Shown here piece after piece: positions 37,088 to 45,952 of a stretch of 64,000 nucleotides of DNA (within the stretch, counting starts at the first letter, position 1; each line of letters starts with the position of its first letter). The DNA lies in contig CAILNX010000043.1 of assembly GCA_903835685.1 (NCBI GenBank), forward strand, positions 124,001 to 188,000, given 5' to 3'. The notes beneath the pieces were generated by a model, which saw only the letters and a program-made list of their open reading frames with translations, ran no database searches and was not told where the DNA came from. The stretch is from an uncultured delta proteobacterium. GTDB taxonomy: Bacteria; Desulfobacterota; Desulfovibrionia; Desulfovibrionales; Desulfovibrionaceae. A program made the position numbers and the translations under genes.

Positions 37088-37210
37088 AACACTCCCGTGG
37101 GTGGGCTTGCCAAGGTCCCGGCCCGGGGAAAACACCAGCCCCTTGCGCCCGAAACGGGCGAAGGGACGGGCCGGGGTGGGGAAAGGGCCGCGACTTGAGC
37201 GGCCACGGCA

Positions 37211-37444
37211 CTACTTGGCGTTCTTCGAAATGTAATCGATGGCGTCCTTGACCTTGAGAATCTTCTGGGCGTCCTCATCTTCGATCTCCACCCCGAATTC
37301 CTCTTCCATGGCCATGATCAGCTCGGTCAGGTCCAGGGAGTCCGCGCCCAGATCCTCGACAAAAGAGGCCTCTTCCTTCACTTCGTCCATCGAGACGCCC
37401 AACTGATCCACAATGATGTTTTTCACTTTTTCAGCAGCGGACAT
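37211..37444 (-). CDS. acpP: Acyl carrier protein
   Basis: 77-residue four-helix carrier for acyl chains. The phosphopantetheine serine is in [13 protein letters not shown], and the protein is strongly acidic as expected. The start at ATG 37444 ([15 protein letters not shown]) has GGAGG 5 bases upstream; four extra codons further upstream are in frame but lack a ribosome-binding site. It lies between fabG and fabF, the usual order. Confidence 0.98.
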   Translation of the reverse strand: MSAAEKVKNIIVDQLGVSMDEVKEEASFVEDLGADSLDLTELIMAMEEEFGVEIEDEDAQKILKVKDAIDYISKNAK

Positions 37445-37566
37445 GGTATCCTCCAAGTAGTATCGTTTCGTTGTGTTACAGGAGAGCGGCCTTTTGGCGA
37501 CATCGCGTCAAAAAGCGTTCCCCCGGTTTCAAGTCCGCCGCAAGGCGCGGCGAAAAAAGTCGCAGT

Positions 37567-38310
37567 CTACATGTACATGCCGCCGTTCACGGCCAGCACC
37601 TGCCCGGTGATGTACCCAGCCCCGGGCGAGGCCAGAAAGGCCACGGCCGCGGCAATGTCCTCGGCCGCACCAAGACGTCCCAGCGGGATCTTCTCGGTGT
37701 ATGCGACCATGACGGCCTCGGGCAGACCGGCGGTCATGTCCGTGGCGATGAACCCAGGGGCCACCGCGTTCACGGTCACGCCGCGCCCGGCCAGCTCCAG
37801 GGCCGCGGTCTTGGTCAGGCCGATGAGCCCGGCCTTGGCCGCCACGTAGTTGGCCTGGCCCGCGTTGCCCGCCTGGCCCACCACCGAGGAGATGTTCACG
37901 ATGCGCCCGCCGCGCTGCTTGGCCATGATCTTCGCGGCCTCGCGCAGCACAGTGAAGGCCCCGGTCAGGTTCACGGAGATCACCCGGTCCCAGTCCTCGT
38001 CCTTCATGCGGATCATGAGGCCGTCCTTGGTGATGCCCGCGTTGTTGACCAGCACGGACAGGGTGGCCTTGTCCTTGACGGTCTCCTTGAAAAAGGCGGC
38101 CACGGCTTCCCGATCCGAGGAGTCCAGGCGAAAGGCCTGAGCCTTGCCCCCGGCCGATTCAATCTCGGCGCAGACCTTGGCCGCTTCTTCGGGTTTGGAC
38201 ACATAGGTCAGCCAGACCTCGTATCCATCCCTGGCCAGGCGCAGGGCCACGGCCTTGCCGATGCCCCGGGAACCGCCGGTGACCAGGGCCACGCTTGGCA
38301 TTTCACTCAT
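37567..38310 (-). CDS. fabG: 3-oxoacyl-[acyl-carrier-protein] reductase
   Basis: NADPH-dependent short-chain dehydrogenase, 247 residues, second step of each elongation cycle. The cofactor motif is VTGGSRGIGKAVAL, then VNNAGITKD, and the Ser-Tyr-Lys triad is in NISSVVGQAGNAGQANYVAAKAG-type spacing (S about 139, Y about 152, K about 156). The start at ATG 38310 (MSEMPSVALVTGG) has GGTGAG upstream. First gene of the fabG-acpP-fabF-glyA run. Confidence 0.96.
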   Translation of the reverse strand: MSEMPSVALVTGGSRGIGKAVALRLARDGYEVWLTYVSKPEEAAKVCAEIESAGGKAQAFRLDSSDREAVAAFFKETVKDKATLSVLVNNAGITKDGLMIRMKDEDWDRVISVNLTGAFTVLREAAKIMAKQRGGRIVNISSVVGQAGNAGQANYVAAKAGLIGLTKTAALELAGRGVTVNAVAPGFIATDMTAGLPEAVMVAYTEKIPLGRLGAAEDIAAAVAFLASPGAGYITGQVLAVNGGMYM

Positions 38311-38624
38311 GAACTCACCCCTGCACAAGGCTCTTGGGTTCAAAAAAAATCGTCGTACCCGAATCCCGGAGGATGCGCAACAACCCGCCGGGAACGCGGG
38401 GTGGCCTGCCCCCTCGCCCAGGTCGGAGAAAATGTCAAGCCCTGTCGAAAAGCATTGCCCCCTGGCCGGAAACAGCGCTCGGCCAGGACCCGGCGCACCG
38501 GGCAAAAGGCGTCCCCACCAGAGAAGGCGGCAGGCCGCACTCCGGTGAGGGATGATGAAGAAAACAAGGTGAAAAATGACTCAACAGCGCGGATTTCAAG
38601 ATATTTTCAAGACAGAGACGGGTT
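38311..38624. other. Intergenic region upstream of fabG
   Basis: 314 bp between the stop of the acidic protein gene and fabG. It should hold the fabG promoter on the minus strand and the end of the acidic-protein transcript. No convincing -35/-10 pair, terminator hairpin or ORF was found. Short open frames here have GC-rich, unstructured translations. Confidence 0.3.
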
Positions 38625-40391
38625 CTACTCCAGTTCCTCGGCCAGGACCGCGATCTCCTCCCGGATGATCCGGGCGGCTGCGGCCGGGACCAGGCTCTCC
38701 AGCCGGGCCGCGACCTCTTCCAGGACGCCCCGCCTGAGCTCCTGGGCAAAGGGGGAGTCGGGCCGCAGGGCCTCGCGCAAGGCGTTTTCCAGGGGTCCCG
38801 GGGCCCCGGTCAGGGGCGCGCTTTCCAGGGCGGCCAGGCGCAGTTCCAGGGCCTGGATGGCGCTGTCCTTGGCCCGGAGGGTCTCCTCCAGATGGGCCGC
38901 CCGATCCGCCTGGTTGGTGGACAAGGGGGTCTGGTCCAGGCTGGCCCCGCCAGGGCCGTCCCCCTGGGCCAGCAAGGCGTCCATGTCCATATCGTGGGCT
39001 GCGGGCAGGAGTTCCGGCAGGTCCAGGACCGAGGCCGAGATGTTGTCGGGGTCCAAGCCCTGTTCGGCCAAAAGCTGGGCGAATTCGTCATCCTCGGTCG
39101 GCGGGGCCACGAAGAGTCCGGCTTCCTCAGGGGTCAGCGCCTCGGCGCTGCTCTCACCCGGGGATGCGGCAGGGTCTTCCATGGCCGCCAGGAGCGCGTC
39201 CAGTTCGTTGTCCGGCGAGGACAGGTCGGGCAACTCGGGCTCGGCCGCAACGGCCGCAGCGCCGTCCATCTCGGCCAAAAGGGTGTCCACGTCCGGCTCG
39301 GCCGCGCTGTCCGCGGGCTGATCCAGACCCATGTCCAGACCCACATCCAGGCCTGGGTCGTCCAGGCCCGCGATCAGGGCGTCCAGGTTGTCCTCACCCG
39401 ACTGGGGCGTCTCGGCCTGGAACGGATCGTCCAGGGTCAGTTCGCCAGCCCCGGGTCCGGGCTGGCCGAGATTGTCCAGGCCGGAGAGCAGGCTGGACAT
39501 ATCCTCGTCAGAGCCCTGGTCGGGATCAGCGAAAATTTCAGGCTCGGCCGGGGCCGGGGCCAGGGGCTCGTCCAGACCGGCCAGGAGGTCGGCCATGTCG
39601 TCCGCAACGGCCGGGGTCTCAGGGACAAAGGCTCCAGAACTGACGGCAGGGGACGGCTCGTCCTCCACCGAGGACAAAAGGTCCTCCAGGTCCGGGACCG
39701 GCTCGGATTCAGGCCCGGAGGCCGGGGCCGCGCTCTCCCCCAGGTCGCCGAACAGGGCGTCCAGGTCGTCGTGGTCCGTGGCGGCCTGGGCAGGCTCGGG
39801 AGCTCCCTGGTCCATGCCCGAAAGCAGGGCGTCCAGTTCATCGTCGGCAGGGACGGCCGTGGGGGTCGGCTCCGGAGAACTCTCGCCCAGGAGCGCGTCC
39901 AGATCGTCGTCCAGGTCGGTGGCAGAGGAAGCGGCAGGGGGAGGGGCCGCCTTGGTCCGGGAAGGCTCACCCAGGTCGTCGATCAGATCGTCCAGACCGG
40001 CCCGGTCGATGTCCCCGCCCTTGGCCCCGCCCTCGTCTCCAGGCAGGTCGAACTCGATCTCCTCGGCCGCGCCAAGCACCAGATCCACGTCATCGTCGCC
40101 GGATTCTTCCACGACGTCCTCCAGCAGGAGGGCGTCTTCATCAACGGCCGAATCTGGACCGGAAAGGAGGTCGTCCAAGGGATCGGAGGCTTGCTGGCCA
40201 GCCGAAGCCTGGGCAGGCTTGGGCGCGGGATCGTCGGCGAAAAGGTCTTCGAGCTCCTTTTCAAAATCCATGTCCACGCTGGCGGCCCCAGGATCACCGG
40301 GATGGGCGGAGGCGGAATCGATGTCGGCCAGAAGGTCGTCGAGGCCCATATCGTCATTGGGCTTCGGATCGTCAGGGGGGGCCGCTGTCAT
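38625..40391 (-). CDS. Highly acidic repetitive protein, unknown function
   Basis: 588 residues with no recognised family. Residues 1-450 are rich in Asp/Glu/Ala/Pro and repeat a short motif, D-D/N-L-D-x-L-L/I-x-x-L/M-D (for example DDLDALFGDLGE, DNLDALIAGLDD, NELDALLAAMED), about a dozen times, likely amphipathic helices in a disordered chain. Residues about 480-588 lose the acidity bias and look helical: a coiled-coil-like stretch with HLEETLRAKDSAIQ and then RGVLEEVAARLESLVPAAAARIIREE. No signal peptide. It may be a scaffold with repeated docking helices. It is followed upstream by a terminator and cytochrome c3. Confidence 0.7.
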   Translation of the reverse strand: MTAAPPDDPKPNDDMGLDDLLADIDSASAHPGDPGAASVDMDFEKELEDLFADDPAPKPAQASAGQQASDPLDDLLSGPDSAVDEDALLLEDVVEESGDDDVDLVLGAAEEIEFDLPGDEGGAKGGDIDRAGLDDLIDDLGEPSRTKAAPPPAASSATDLDDDLDALLGESSPEPTPTAVPADDELDALLSGMDQGAPEPAQAATDHDDLDALFGDLGESAAPASGPESEPVPDLEDLLSSVEDEPSPAVSSGAFVPETPAVADDMADLLAGLDEPLAPAPAEPEIFADPDQGSDEDMSSLLSGLDNLGQPGPGAGELTLDDPFQAETPQSGEDNLDALIAGLDDPGLDVGLDMGLDQPADSAAEPDVDTLLAEMDGAAAVAAEPELPDLSSPDNELDALLAAMEDPAASPGESSAEALTPEEAGLFVAPPTEDDEFAQLLAEQGLDPDNISASVLDLPELLPAAHDMDMDALLAQGDGPGGASLDQTPLSTNQADRAAHLEETLRAKDSAIQALELRLAALESAPLTGAPGPLENALREALRPDSPFAQELRRGVLEEVAARLESLVPAAAARIIREEIAVLAEELE

Positions 40392-40419
40392 TGTTCCACC
40401 TCGGAAAAGTGAGGGGCTG

Positions 40420-40448
40420 AAAAAAGGGGGCGCAGGCGGGCCGCCCCC
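40420..40448 (-). terminator. Rho-independent terminator of the cytochrome c3 gene
   Basis: On the minus strand GGGGGCG and CGCCCCC arms enclose a 9-nt loop and are followed by six T. It lies 16 bp after the cytochrome stop and before the start of the acidic protein gene, separating the two transcripts. Confidence 0.88.
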
Positions 40449-40464
40449 TTTTGGTCAGGCTTGT

Positions 40465-40875
40465 TTACTGAGCAGCTCCGGGAGCCTTGGGATGGCAATC
40501 CGTACACTTGGCCGGGCCCTTGGCCTTGGCCTTGTGGCAGCCCAGGCAGGACTTGGCGTCAGCAGGCTTGTGATAGGCGATGTAGAAGGACTTTTCGCCC
40601 TGCTTCACAGCGCCGTCGTCATGGCAACCGGCAGAAGAGCACTTGTAGTCCTTGGGGCTCTTGTCCAGCTTGTGGTGGCACTCTTTGCACTCGATCTTGG
40701 CGACAGTCCCGTGCTTGGCGTGGGAGAACTTCACCGGGGCCTGGGTGGCCTTCATGGCGGGCAGGGCCTTAATCTCCAGGTCCTTGGGGGCCTCGGGACC
40801 GGCGGCCAGGCTCGGCATGGCGAAAGCGACCACCAGGGCCGTGGCCATCAGGCCGATCAACAACGTACGTTTCAT
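40465..40875 (-). CDS. Periplasmic tetraheme cytochrome c3
   Basis: 136 residues including a signal peptide (MKRTLLIGLMATALVVAF...LAA, cleaved near residue 25). Four heme sites are visible: CKECHH, CSSAGCHD (C-x4-C-H), CLGCHK and CTDCHP. The distal histidines begin with FSHAKHG, as in class III cytochromes. The many lysines in the C-terminal half suit docking to hydrogenases and membrane redox complexes. Cytochrome c3 shuttles electrons from periplasmic hydrogen or formate oxidation. A strong GGAGGAG ribosome-binding site precedes the ATG. Single-gene transcript with its own terminator. Confidence 0.95.
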   Translation of the reverse strand: MKRTLLIGLMATALVVAFAMPSLAAGPEAPKDLEIKALPAMKATQAPVKFSHAKHGTVAKIECKECHHKLDKSPKDYKCSSAGCHDDGAVKQGEKSFYIAYHKPADAKSCLGCHKAKAKGPAKCTDCHPKAPGAAQ

Positions 40876-40993
40876 CCTCTACTCCTCCTTCTGCTTTTGC
40901 GAAAATAAATGCACCCTTCACACAAAAACACGAACTCTCTCTTCAGGCCCGAAGCAGGCTTTTGACCCGAAGGCGCGAAGGCACATTACCCCT

Positions 40994-41791
40994 TCACCTT
41001 TTTTTTGGCAACTGCCAATGGGGGGTCGAGAGACCATATTTTCGCCGGTATCCCCGGGGAGTGTACATTATTTTCCGGTCCGTGGCCAGGGTCAGACGGG
41101 TCTCGCTGTTGCCCACCACCAGGATGGAGAGCATGTCCACCTCCTCGGGCCTGGCCTGAGCCAGGGTGGTCACCACCACCTCCTGCCCGGGCCGAAAGGC
41201 CTGGCGCACCACGCCCAGAGGGGTGTCCGGCCCCCGGTGTCCGGATATGATGGAAAGGGCCTTGGCCAGGTTGTCCTTGCGGCGGCTGGAGCGCGGGTTG
41301 TACAAGACAATCACGAAATCCCCCCGGGCCGCGCATTCGAGGCGGGTCTCGATGCGCTCCATGGGCGTGAGCAGGTCGCTCAAACTGATGCAGGCGAAAT
41401 CATGGGTCAGGGGCGCGCCCAGGAGCGCGGCCGCGGCCACAAAGGCCGGAACCCCGGGGATGACCGTGAGCGGCAGGCGCTCGGCCAGACCGCCCGCGTC
41501 GAGCATCTCCCAGAGCAGCCCGGCCATGGCGTAGATTCCGGAGTCGCCGCTGGAGAGCACCACGGTGTCCCGGCCGGACAGGGCCAGTTCGATGGCCCGT
41601 TCGCAGCGCTCGACCTCGGCGGTCATGCCCGTGGCCACCACCTCCTTGCCTTCCAGCAAGGCCGGGTCCACCAGGCCCACGTAGCGGGTATAGCCCACCA
41701 CAGCCTGGGCCTTGGCGATGGCGGCCAAGGCGGCCGGAGCCAGGAGGCAGGGGTCGCCCGGTCCCAGGCCTACGGCCAGGAGCGAACCCAA
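40994..41791 (-). CDS. cobJ: Precorrin-3B C17-methyltransferase
   Basis: SAM-dependent methyltransferase (CobJ/CbiH) that methylates C17 during ring contraction in cobalamin synthesis, about 265 residues. Family motifs: AVGLGPGDPCLLAPAAL at the N-terminus, VLSSGDSGIYAMAGL, PGVPAFVAAAALLGAPL and VLYNPRSSRRKDNL. The start is uncertain: a TTG at 41791 inside the end of cbiG gives the normal N-terminus and a 22-bp overlap, but no clear ribosome-binding site was seen. The overlap fits co-translation with cbiG. The anaerobic name cbiH is equally suitable. Confidence 0.9.
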   Translation of the reverse strand: MGSLLAVGLGPGDPCLLAPAALAAIAKAQAVVGYTRYVGLVDPALLEGKEVVATGMTAEVERCERAIELALSGRDTVVLSSGDSGIYAMAGLLWEMLDAGGLAERLPLTVIPGVPAFVAAAALLGAPLTHDFACISLSDLLTPMERIETRLECAARGDFVIVLYNPRSSRRKDNLAKALSIISGHRGPDTPLGVVRQAFRPGQEVVVTTLAQARPEEVDMLSILVVGNSETRLTLATDRKIMYTPRGYRRKYGLSTPHWQLPKKR

Positions 41792-42828
41792 TCCGGGATG
41801 GCGGCCAGGGTCACGGCCAAGGTGATGGTCCTGGTCTTGGTCTTGGGCAGGATGAGCCTCCCGCCCGGGCAAAGCAGTTGGGCCACGGCCTCGCATACGC
41901 CGTCCACTCCTATGTGTTTGGCCACCAGGGCCGAGGGGTTGGGTCCCGGCCTCCGGCGGATGTCGTCCAGGGAAAAGAACCGGGGGGCAAGCCCCAGTTC
42001 GGCCAGGGCCTCGTGCAACCCGGGCTCCTCGGCCTTGATCTCGGCGCTCCCGGCTTGAGCCAGGCTCAAAGGCGAAAGTCCGTTTGCGAACAGGGCCTGG
42101 CGGATGGCCGCCAGGATCTCCCGGGCCGGGACCCCCCGGCGGCAGCCCAGGCCCAGGTGCAGGCAGGCCGGACGCAGAATGAGCGCCCCGGCAGGCTCCC
42201 CGCCTTCCCGGAAATCCACATACACGCCAGGGGCGTCAATATGATAGTCCACCAGCCGAGGCAGGAGCCGGTAGCCCGGGGTGGCGGGCTCAAGCCCCAG
42301 CCAGTCCTCGGGGTCGAAGACCTGCACGGCCTGCCCGGCCAGCATGGCCGCGCTCACGGCCTTGATGGCCTCGGGATTCTCCACTTTCAGCCCGCGTTTC
42401 CGGGCCAGTTCGTCCACGGCCACAAGCCCGGCCGTGTCCGTGGCCGTGGTGATGACCGCGGTTCCGCCGGTCAGGGCCGCCACCTGCCGGGCCAAATCGT
42501 TGGCCCCGCCCAGATGGCCGGAAAGCAGGCTGACCACGTGCGTCCCGGCCTGGTCCAGGACCACCACGGCCGGGTCCCGGGTCTTGTCCATGAGCAGCGG
42601 GGCCAGGCAGCGTACCACCAGGCCTGCTGCGGCCACGAACACATGCCCCTGGTAGCAGGCAAAGGTCCGGGTGGCCAGTTCGGGCAGGGAGGAGAAAGAT
42701 TGTTCCCCTTCATCAGCCACCGCAGCGGCCAGGAACAGGTCCGCATCCAGGGAGCAGGCCAGGGAGCGGCCCAGCACCGCCCCGGCCGGGGTCAGGGCGT
42801 AGACGGCCAGGAAAGGCTTTGGGGACAC
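41770..42828 (-). CDS. cbiG: Cobalt-precorrin 5A hydrolase
   Basis: Opens the delta-lactone of cobalt-precorrin 5A with loss of the C20 fragment, a step of the anaerobic cobalamin route; 352 residues. The N-terminal half has HVFVAAAGLVVRCLAPLL and VVSLLSGHLGGANDLAR, both CbiG signatures; the C-terminal domain contains LGLGCRRGVPAREI. The start is GTG 42828, which directly follows the ribE stop (TAG-GTG), so it probably relies on coupling. Its presence marks the early-cobalt pathway. Confidence 0.93.
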   Translation of the reverse strand: MSPKPFLAVYALTPAGAVLGRSLACSLDADLFLAAAVADEGEQSFSSLPELATRTFACYQGHVFVAAAGLVVRCLAPLLMDKTRDPAVVVLDQAGTHVVSLLSGHLGGANDLARQVAALTGGTAVITTATDTAGLVAVDELARKRGLKVENPEAIKAVSAAMLAGQAVQVFDPEDWLGLEPATPGYRLLPRLVDYHIDAPGVYVDFREGGEPAGALILRPACLHLGLGCRRGVPAREILAAIRQALFANGLSPLSLAQAGSAEIKAEEPGLHEALAELGLAPRFFSLDDIRRRPGPNPSALVAKHIGVDGVCEAVAQLLCPGGRLILPKTKTRTITLAVTLAAIPDWVRSWP

Positions 42829-43485
42829 CTAGAACCCGTGCTTGGCCAAGAAATCCGGGGTGATGCCTGACCCGGCCCGGCCCTGCGCGGCCTGGGCATG
42901 GGGGGCCAGCATGCGCTGCACGTACTTGCCGATCACATCGCATTCCATGTTGGCCTCGTACCCGGGCGACCACTGGCCGATGGTGGTCTCTTTCTGGGTG
43001 ACCGGAATGATGTTCACGCTTAAATAATCCGGGCCACACTCGTTCACCGTGAGGCTGATCCCGTCCAAGGCCACGGAGCCTTTGGGCACCACCAGCGCGC
43101 CCAGGTCCGGGTCGAAGCGCAGGGTGTAGCGGGTGGACTGGCCCGCCGGGCGGACCTCGGTCACGGCCGCCAGACAGTCCACGTGCCCGCTGACCATATG
43201 CCCGCCCAAACGGTCGCCCAGGGCCAAGGCGCGCTCCAGGTTGACCAGAGAGCCCGCGCGCAAGCGGCCCAGATTGGTGCGGGACAGGGTCTCGGCGCTG
43301 GCGTAGGCCGTGAACGCCCCGCCGCTCCAGGTCTCCACCGTGAGGCAGGCCCCGTTCACCGCGATGGATTCCCCGAGCACCACCTGGTCCAGGCCGAACA
43401 GCGGCCGGATGGCCAAGCGGCTCTCGCCTCCTCGGGCGTCCAAAGCCTCCACCCGGCCCTTGCCGAGAACCAGTCCGGTGAACAC
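42829..43485 (-). CDS. ribE: Riboflavin synthase
   Basis: Dismutates two 6,7-dimethyl-8-ribityllumazines to riboflavin, 218 residues. The two homologous barrels are visible: FTGLVLGKGRVEAL...GESIAVNGACLTVETW and MVSGHVDCLAAVTEV...GSVALDGISLTVNE. The start is GTG 43485, 2 bp after the ribD stop; nearly every family member begins MFTGLV. A longer open frame upstream overlaps ribD and is not supported. Confidence 0.95.
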   Translation of the reverse strand: MFTGLVLGKGRVEALDARGGESRLAIRPLFGLDQVVLGESIAVNGACLTVETWSGGAFTAYASAETLSRTNLGRLRAGSLVNLERALALGDRLGGHMVSGHVDCLAAVTEVRPAGQSTRYTLRFDPDLGALVVPKGSVALDGISLTVNECGPDYLSVNIIPVTQKETTIGQWSPGYEANMECDVIGKYVQRMLAPHAQAAQGRAGSGITPDFLAKHGF

Positions 43486-43487
43486 GT

Positions 43488-44615
43488 CTAAACCCGCCGG
43501 GGTTTCAGGGTGATGAGCACGTCCGGTCCGCAGCGGCCCAGGTCCACCACGCGGTAGTCGATGGCCTCGGTCAGGCTGCGGATGTTGCGGCCGGAAAACA
43601 GGCTCTTGGCCTGGCCGTCGCCCAGGATGCGCGGGGCCAGAAAGAGCTGGAACTCGTCCACCAGGCCCTCTTCCACCAGGGTCATGGCCAGGGTCCCGCC
43701 GCCCTCGCACATGGTCAGGTGGCAGCCGCAGTCCTGACGCAGGCGGGTGAAGCCAGGCTCAAGCTCGAAGCGGCCGTCCTTGTCCGGCAGGCTCCAGACC
43801 TGACAACCCCGGTCGCGCAAAAACCAGGCGTCCGGGGTTTCGGCCGAGGCGGCCGTGGTCCAGAAGATGACCCGCTCGGGATCGTCGCGGAGCAGGTTGT
43901 AGTTGGCCACGGGCTTGGGCAGACGGGAGGTGACCACCACGGCCTTGGGCTGGCGGAGGTCCTCGAAGGCGCCCTGGGCCAGGGACTCGGGGGCCAGTTC
44001 CGGTCGGCAGTTCAGCCGGGGATTGTCCCCGTAAAAGGTGTTGGAGCCCACCAGGATGGCGTCCACCTGGGAGCGCAGGACATGGACGCAGGCCAGGGAC
44101 TCGGGCGAGCTGACCGCCTCGGGCCGACCGCCCCGGGCCGCGATCTTGCCGTCCAGGGTGGAGGCCATCTTGAGCAGGTTGTAGGTGCGGGTCTGGTTTT
44201 TCCAGAGCACGAAATCATCGATCAGGTCCCGGCAGCGCTCCTCGAGCACCCCCACCTCCACGGCAATGCCCCGGGAGCGCAGGAACTCGACCCCGCCTCC
44301 GGTCACGTCCGGGTTGGGGTCCAGCGTCCCCACCACTACCCGGGCCAGCCTGGCCTCGATCAGGGCCTCGGTGCAGGGCGGGGTCTGGCCCTGATGGTTG
44401 CAGGGCTCGAGCGTCACGAACAGGGTGGTCCCGGCCGGGTCCACGCCCCGGCGCTTGGCGTCGGCCAGGCATTCCCGCTCGGCATGGGGCGCGCCAAAAG
44501 CCGTGTGCCAGCCCCGGGCCACGACCCGGTCGTCCTTGACCAGCACCGCCCCCACGCAGGGGTTGGGCGCGGTTCGGCCCCGTCCATTCAAGGCCAGGCC
44601 CACGGCCTGGGCCAT
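43488..44615 (-). CDS. ribD: Bifunctional riboflavin deaminase/reductase RibD
   Basis: Deaminates and then reduces the pyrimidine intermediate of riboflavin synthesis, about 375 residues. The N-terminal deaminase zinc site is PHAERECLA with TLEPCNHQGQTPPC. The C-terminal reductase has KMASTLDGKIAARGG, VDAILVGSNTFYGDNPRL and MCEGGGTLAMTL. The start is uncertain: ATG 44615 has AAGGA upstream but is slightly short for the family; TTG 44657 and GTG 44678 would overlap the dCMP deaminase gene. It is followed at once by ribE. Confidence 0.94.
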   Translation of the reverse strand: MAQAVGLALNGRGRTAPNPCVGAVLVKDDRVVARGWHTAFGAPHAERECLADAKRRGVDPAGTTLFVTLEPCNHQGQTPPCTEALIEARLARVVVGTLDPNPDVTGGGVEFLRSRGIAVEVGVLEERCRDLIDDFVLWKNQTRTYNLLKMASTLDGKIAARGGRPEAVSSPESLACVHVLRSQVDAILVGSNTFYGDNPRLNCRPELAPESLAQGAFEDLRQPKAVVVTSRLPKPVANYNLLRDDPERVIFWTTAASAETPDAWFLRDRGCQVWSLPDKDGRFELEPGFTRLRQDCGCHLTMCEGGGTLAMTLVEEGLVDEFQLFLAPRILGDGQAKSLFSGRNIRSLTEAIDYRVVDLGRCGPDVLITLKPRRV

Positions 44616-44625
44616 GCGCTCTTCC

Positions 44626-45087
44626 TTAACTATGGTAGTCTCCGGGAAGGTATTCAAGGCGCACCCCCGCTTCCGCACACATGGTTTCGGACAGGTCGTC
44701 GGGATAGCTCTGGGAGAAATAAATGGCCTGCACCCGGCAGTTGATGAGCATCTTGGAGCAGATCAGGCAGGGCTGGGTGGTGCAGTAGATGTCCGAGCCC
44801 GCCAGGCACAGGGCGTGCAGAGCCCCCTGGATGATGACGTTCTGCTCGGCGTGCAGCCCCCGGCACAACTCGTGCCGCTGGCCCGAGGGAATGCCCATCT
44901 GCTCCCGCAGGCAGCCCACGTCCAGGCAGTGGGCCACGCCCGAGGGCGTGCCGTTGTAGCCCGTGGCCAGGATGCGTTTGTCCTTGACCGCCACGGCCCC
45001 CACCTTGCGGCGGAGGCAGGTGGAGCGTTCGGCTACCAGGTGGGCGATGCGCATGAAATAGTCGGGCCAGGGCAATCGGGTGTGCAT
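44626..45087 (-). CDS. dCMP/deoxycytidylate deaminase-family protein
   Basis: Zinc-dependent deaminase of about 153 residues; the family supplies dUMP for thymidylate synthesis. The zinc site is [11 protein letters not shown] with [13 protein letters not shown], and the N-terminal [21 protein letters not shown] and [11 protein letters not shown] segments match dCMP deaminases of the ComEB type. The start at ATG 45087 ([15 protein letters not shown]) fits the family, although no good ribosome-binding site is seen. It heads the ribD-ribE-cbiG-cobJ run. Confidence 0.9.
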   Translation of the reverse strand: MHTRLPWPDYFMRIAHLVAERSTCLRRKVGAVAVKDKRILATGYNGTPSGVAHCLDVGCLREQMGIPSGQRHELCRGLHAEQNVIIQGALHALCLAGSDIYCTTQPCLICSKMLINCRVQAIYFSQSYPDDLSETMCAEAGVRLEYLPGDYHS

Positions 45088-45212
45088 GGAAAGGGTGTAC
45101 ACCCGCGCGCCCCAGGACGCAACCGAGGGCTGTACCGAAAAGCGAACGCCCACGTCTCCTGCCCCGTCCCGCAGCCCCTTTCCGGCCATAGCCCCAACCC
45201 CAACAATATGCG

Positions 45213-45240
45213 TTGACACACGACAGCCCTTGCGTAAAAT
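45213..45240 (+). promoter_or_regulatory. Strong sigma-70-like promoter facing the accessory patch
   Basis: TTGACA (45213-45218) and TAAAAT (45235-45240) with 16-bp spacing match the consensus at 11 of 12 positions, the best hexamer pair noticed in the window. Transcription would start near 45247, inside the broken gene that follows. Because the ATG at 45239 lies in the -10 box, that ATG could not be used from this promoter. Confidence 0.6.
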
Positions 45241-45468
45241 GCGTACATATTTCCACAAGGTGATATTCATCTGTCTTGCGGCCCTGGCAGGGCAGGCCGC
45301 TTCCGACCCGACCAGTCAGCGGGCGTCTACCGGAACAGCAGAGAGTACCTGAACGGCTTCACGCAGACATTCGACGAGCTGCACATGAAAATCTACTGGG
45401 CTGATACGAGACGGCATCAGGAAAAAATACATGAATTTACGCGGACAACAGATAAATCATCCCGTTGA
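45239..45468 (+). pseudogene. Frameshifted remnant of a small secreted protein gene
   Basis: From ATG 45239 one frame encodes a signal-peptide-like [20 protein letters not shown] and stops at 45352. The -1 frame then continues with a protein-like sequence (YRNSREYLNGFTQTFDELHM, later KIYWADTRRHQEKIHEFT) to a stop at 45468. A single-base indel around 45300-45330 would join them into a product of about 75 residues. No family recognised. Base composition is lower in GC than the neighbours, suggesting acquired DNA. From here to 45625 no other gene is convincing. Confidence 0.4.
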
Positions 45469-45625
45469 CAGGCCAGGGGGGATATGAAACAGAACCCGTG
45501 CCGTGCGGGAAAATCCAGCCATTCCCTGGCCGGGACTCGGTCAACAAATCGGCAAATCGACCTTCCCACTGAAAAGCACATGATTCTTTTCTGTTCCTCT
45601 ATTTACAAGAACGCGGGAATGTGTA

Positions 45626-45877
45626 TCATGACAGTTGCGAAGATTTCCGAGGGCGACCAGGCGGGTTGCTCGGCACCGGGAGGAACTCCCTGGGGATGCC
45701 CAGGGCGGCCAACTGCTCGATGCGCTTGGCCGGAGCCCGCTCGGAATTGAGGATGCGGGTGATCATTGAAGGGTGGACCGCAAGGGCCAGGGCCAGTTTG
45801 TTCCGGGGCATCCGGTGCACGGCGAGCCAGGCCGCCAGGGCTTCCCGGCGATTGGCGAAAGTGAGGGTATACACCAT
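45626..45877 (-). CDS. Small Cro-like helix-turn-helix protein
   Basis: 83 residues. A helix-turn-helix is visible in NKLALALAVHPSMITRILNS, followed by ERAPAKRIEQLAALGIP, a layout like phage Cro-type regulators that lack a sensor domain. The start at ATG 45877 (MVYTLTFANRREAL) has GAAGG 8 bases upstream; five further codons are in frame. It is divergent from a CI-like repressor gene across 150 bp, the arrangement of a phage or conjugative-element switch. No other phage genes are adjacent. Confidence 0.7.
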   Translation of the reverse strand: MVYTLTFANRREALAAWLAVHRMPRNKLALALAVHPSMITRILNSERAPAKRIEQLAALGIPREFLPVPSNPPGRPRKSSQLS

Positions 45878-45936
45878 TGGTTCTGCCTTCAAGAGTGTGG
45901 TGACTCCCTTATATCATATCAGCTATGGCGTCAATG

Positions 45937-45952
45937 GATTTTCGCGACAATC
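45937..45952. promoter_or_regulatory. Candidate operator between the divergent regulators
   Basis: GATTTTCGCGACAATC is a 16-bp imperfect palindrome (14 of 16 positions symmetrical) around TCGCGA. It lies beside a TTGACG/TATAAG-like promoter reading leftward to the Cro-like gene (short 15-bp spacing) and about 75 bp before the CI-like start. It is a plausible shared operator. Confidence 0.4.

Noticed and set aside
37535-37566. Terminator between fabG and acpP from the CGCCGC/GCGGCG hairpin
   Set aside because: The T-run lies on the wrong side of the stem for the minus-strand transcript, so it would not terminate it.
45484-45750. An 88-codon plus-strand ORF overlapping the Cro-like gene
   Set aside because: Composition is random-looking and it runs antisense through the helix-turn-helix gene, which has a ribosome-binding site and a recognisable fold.
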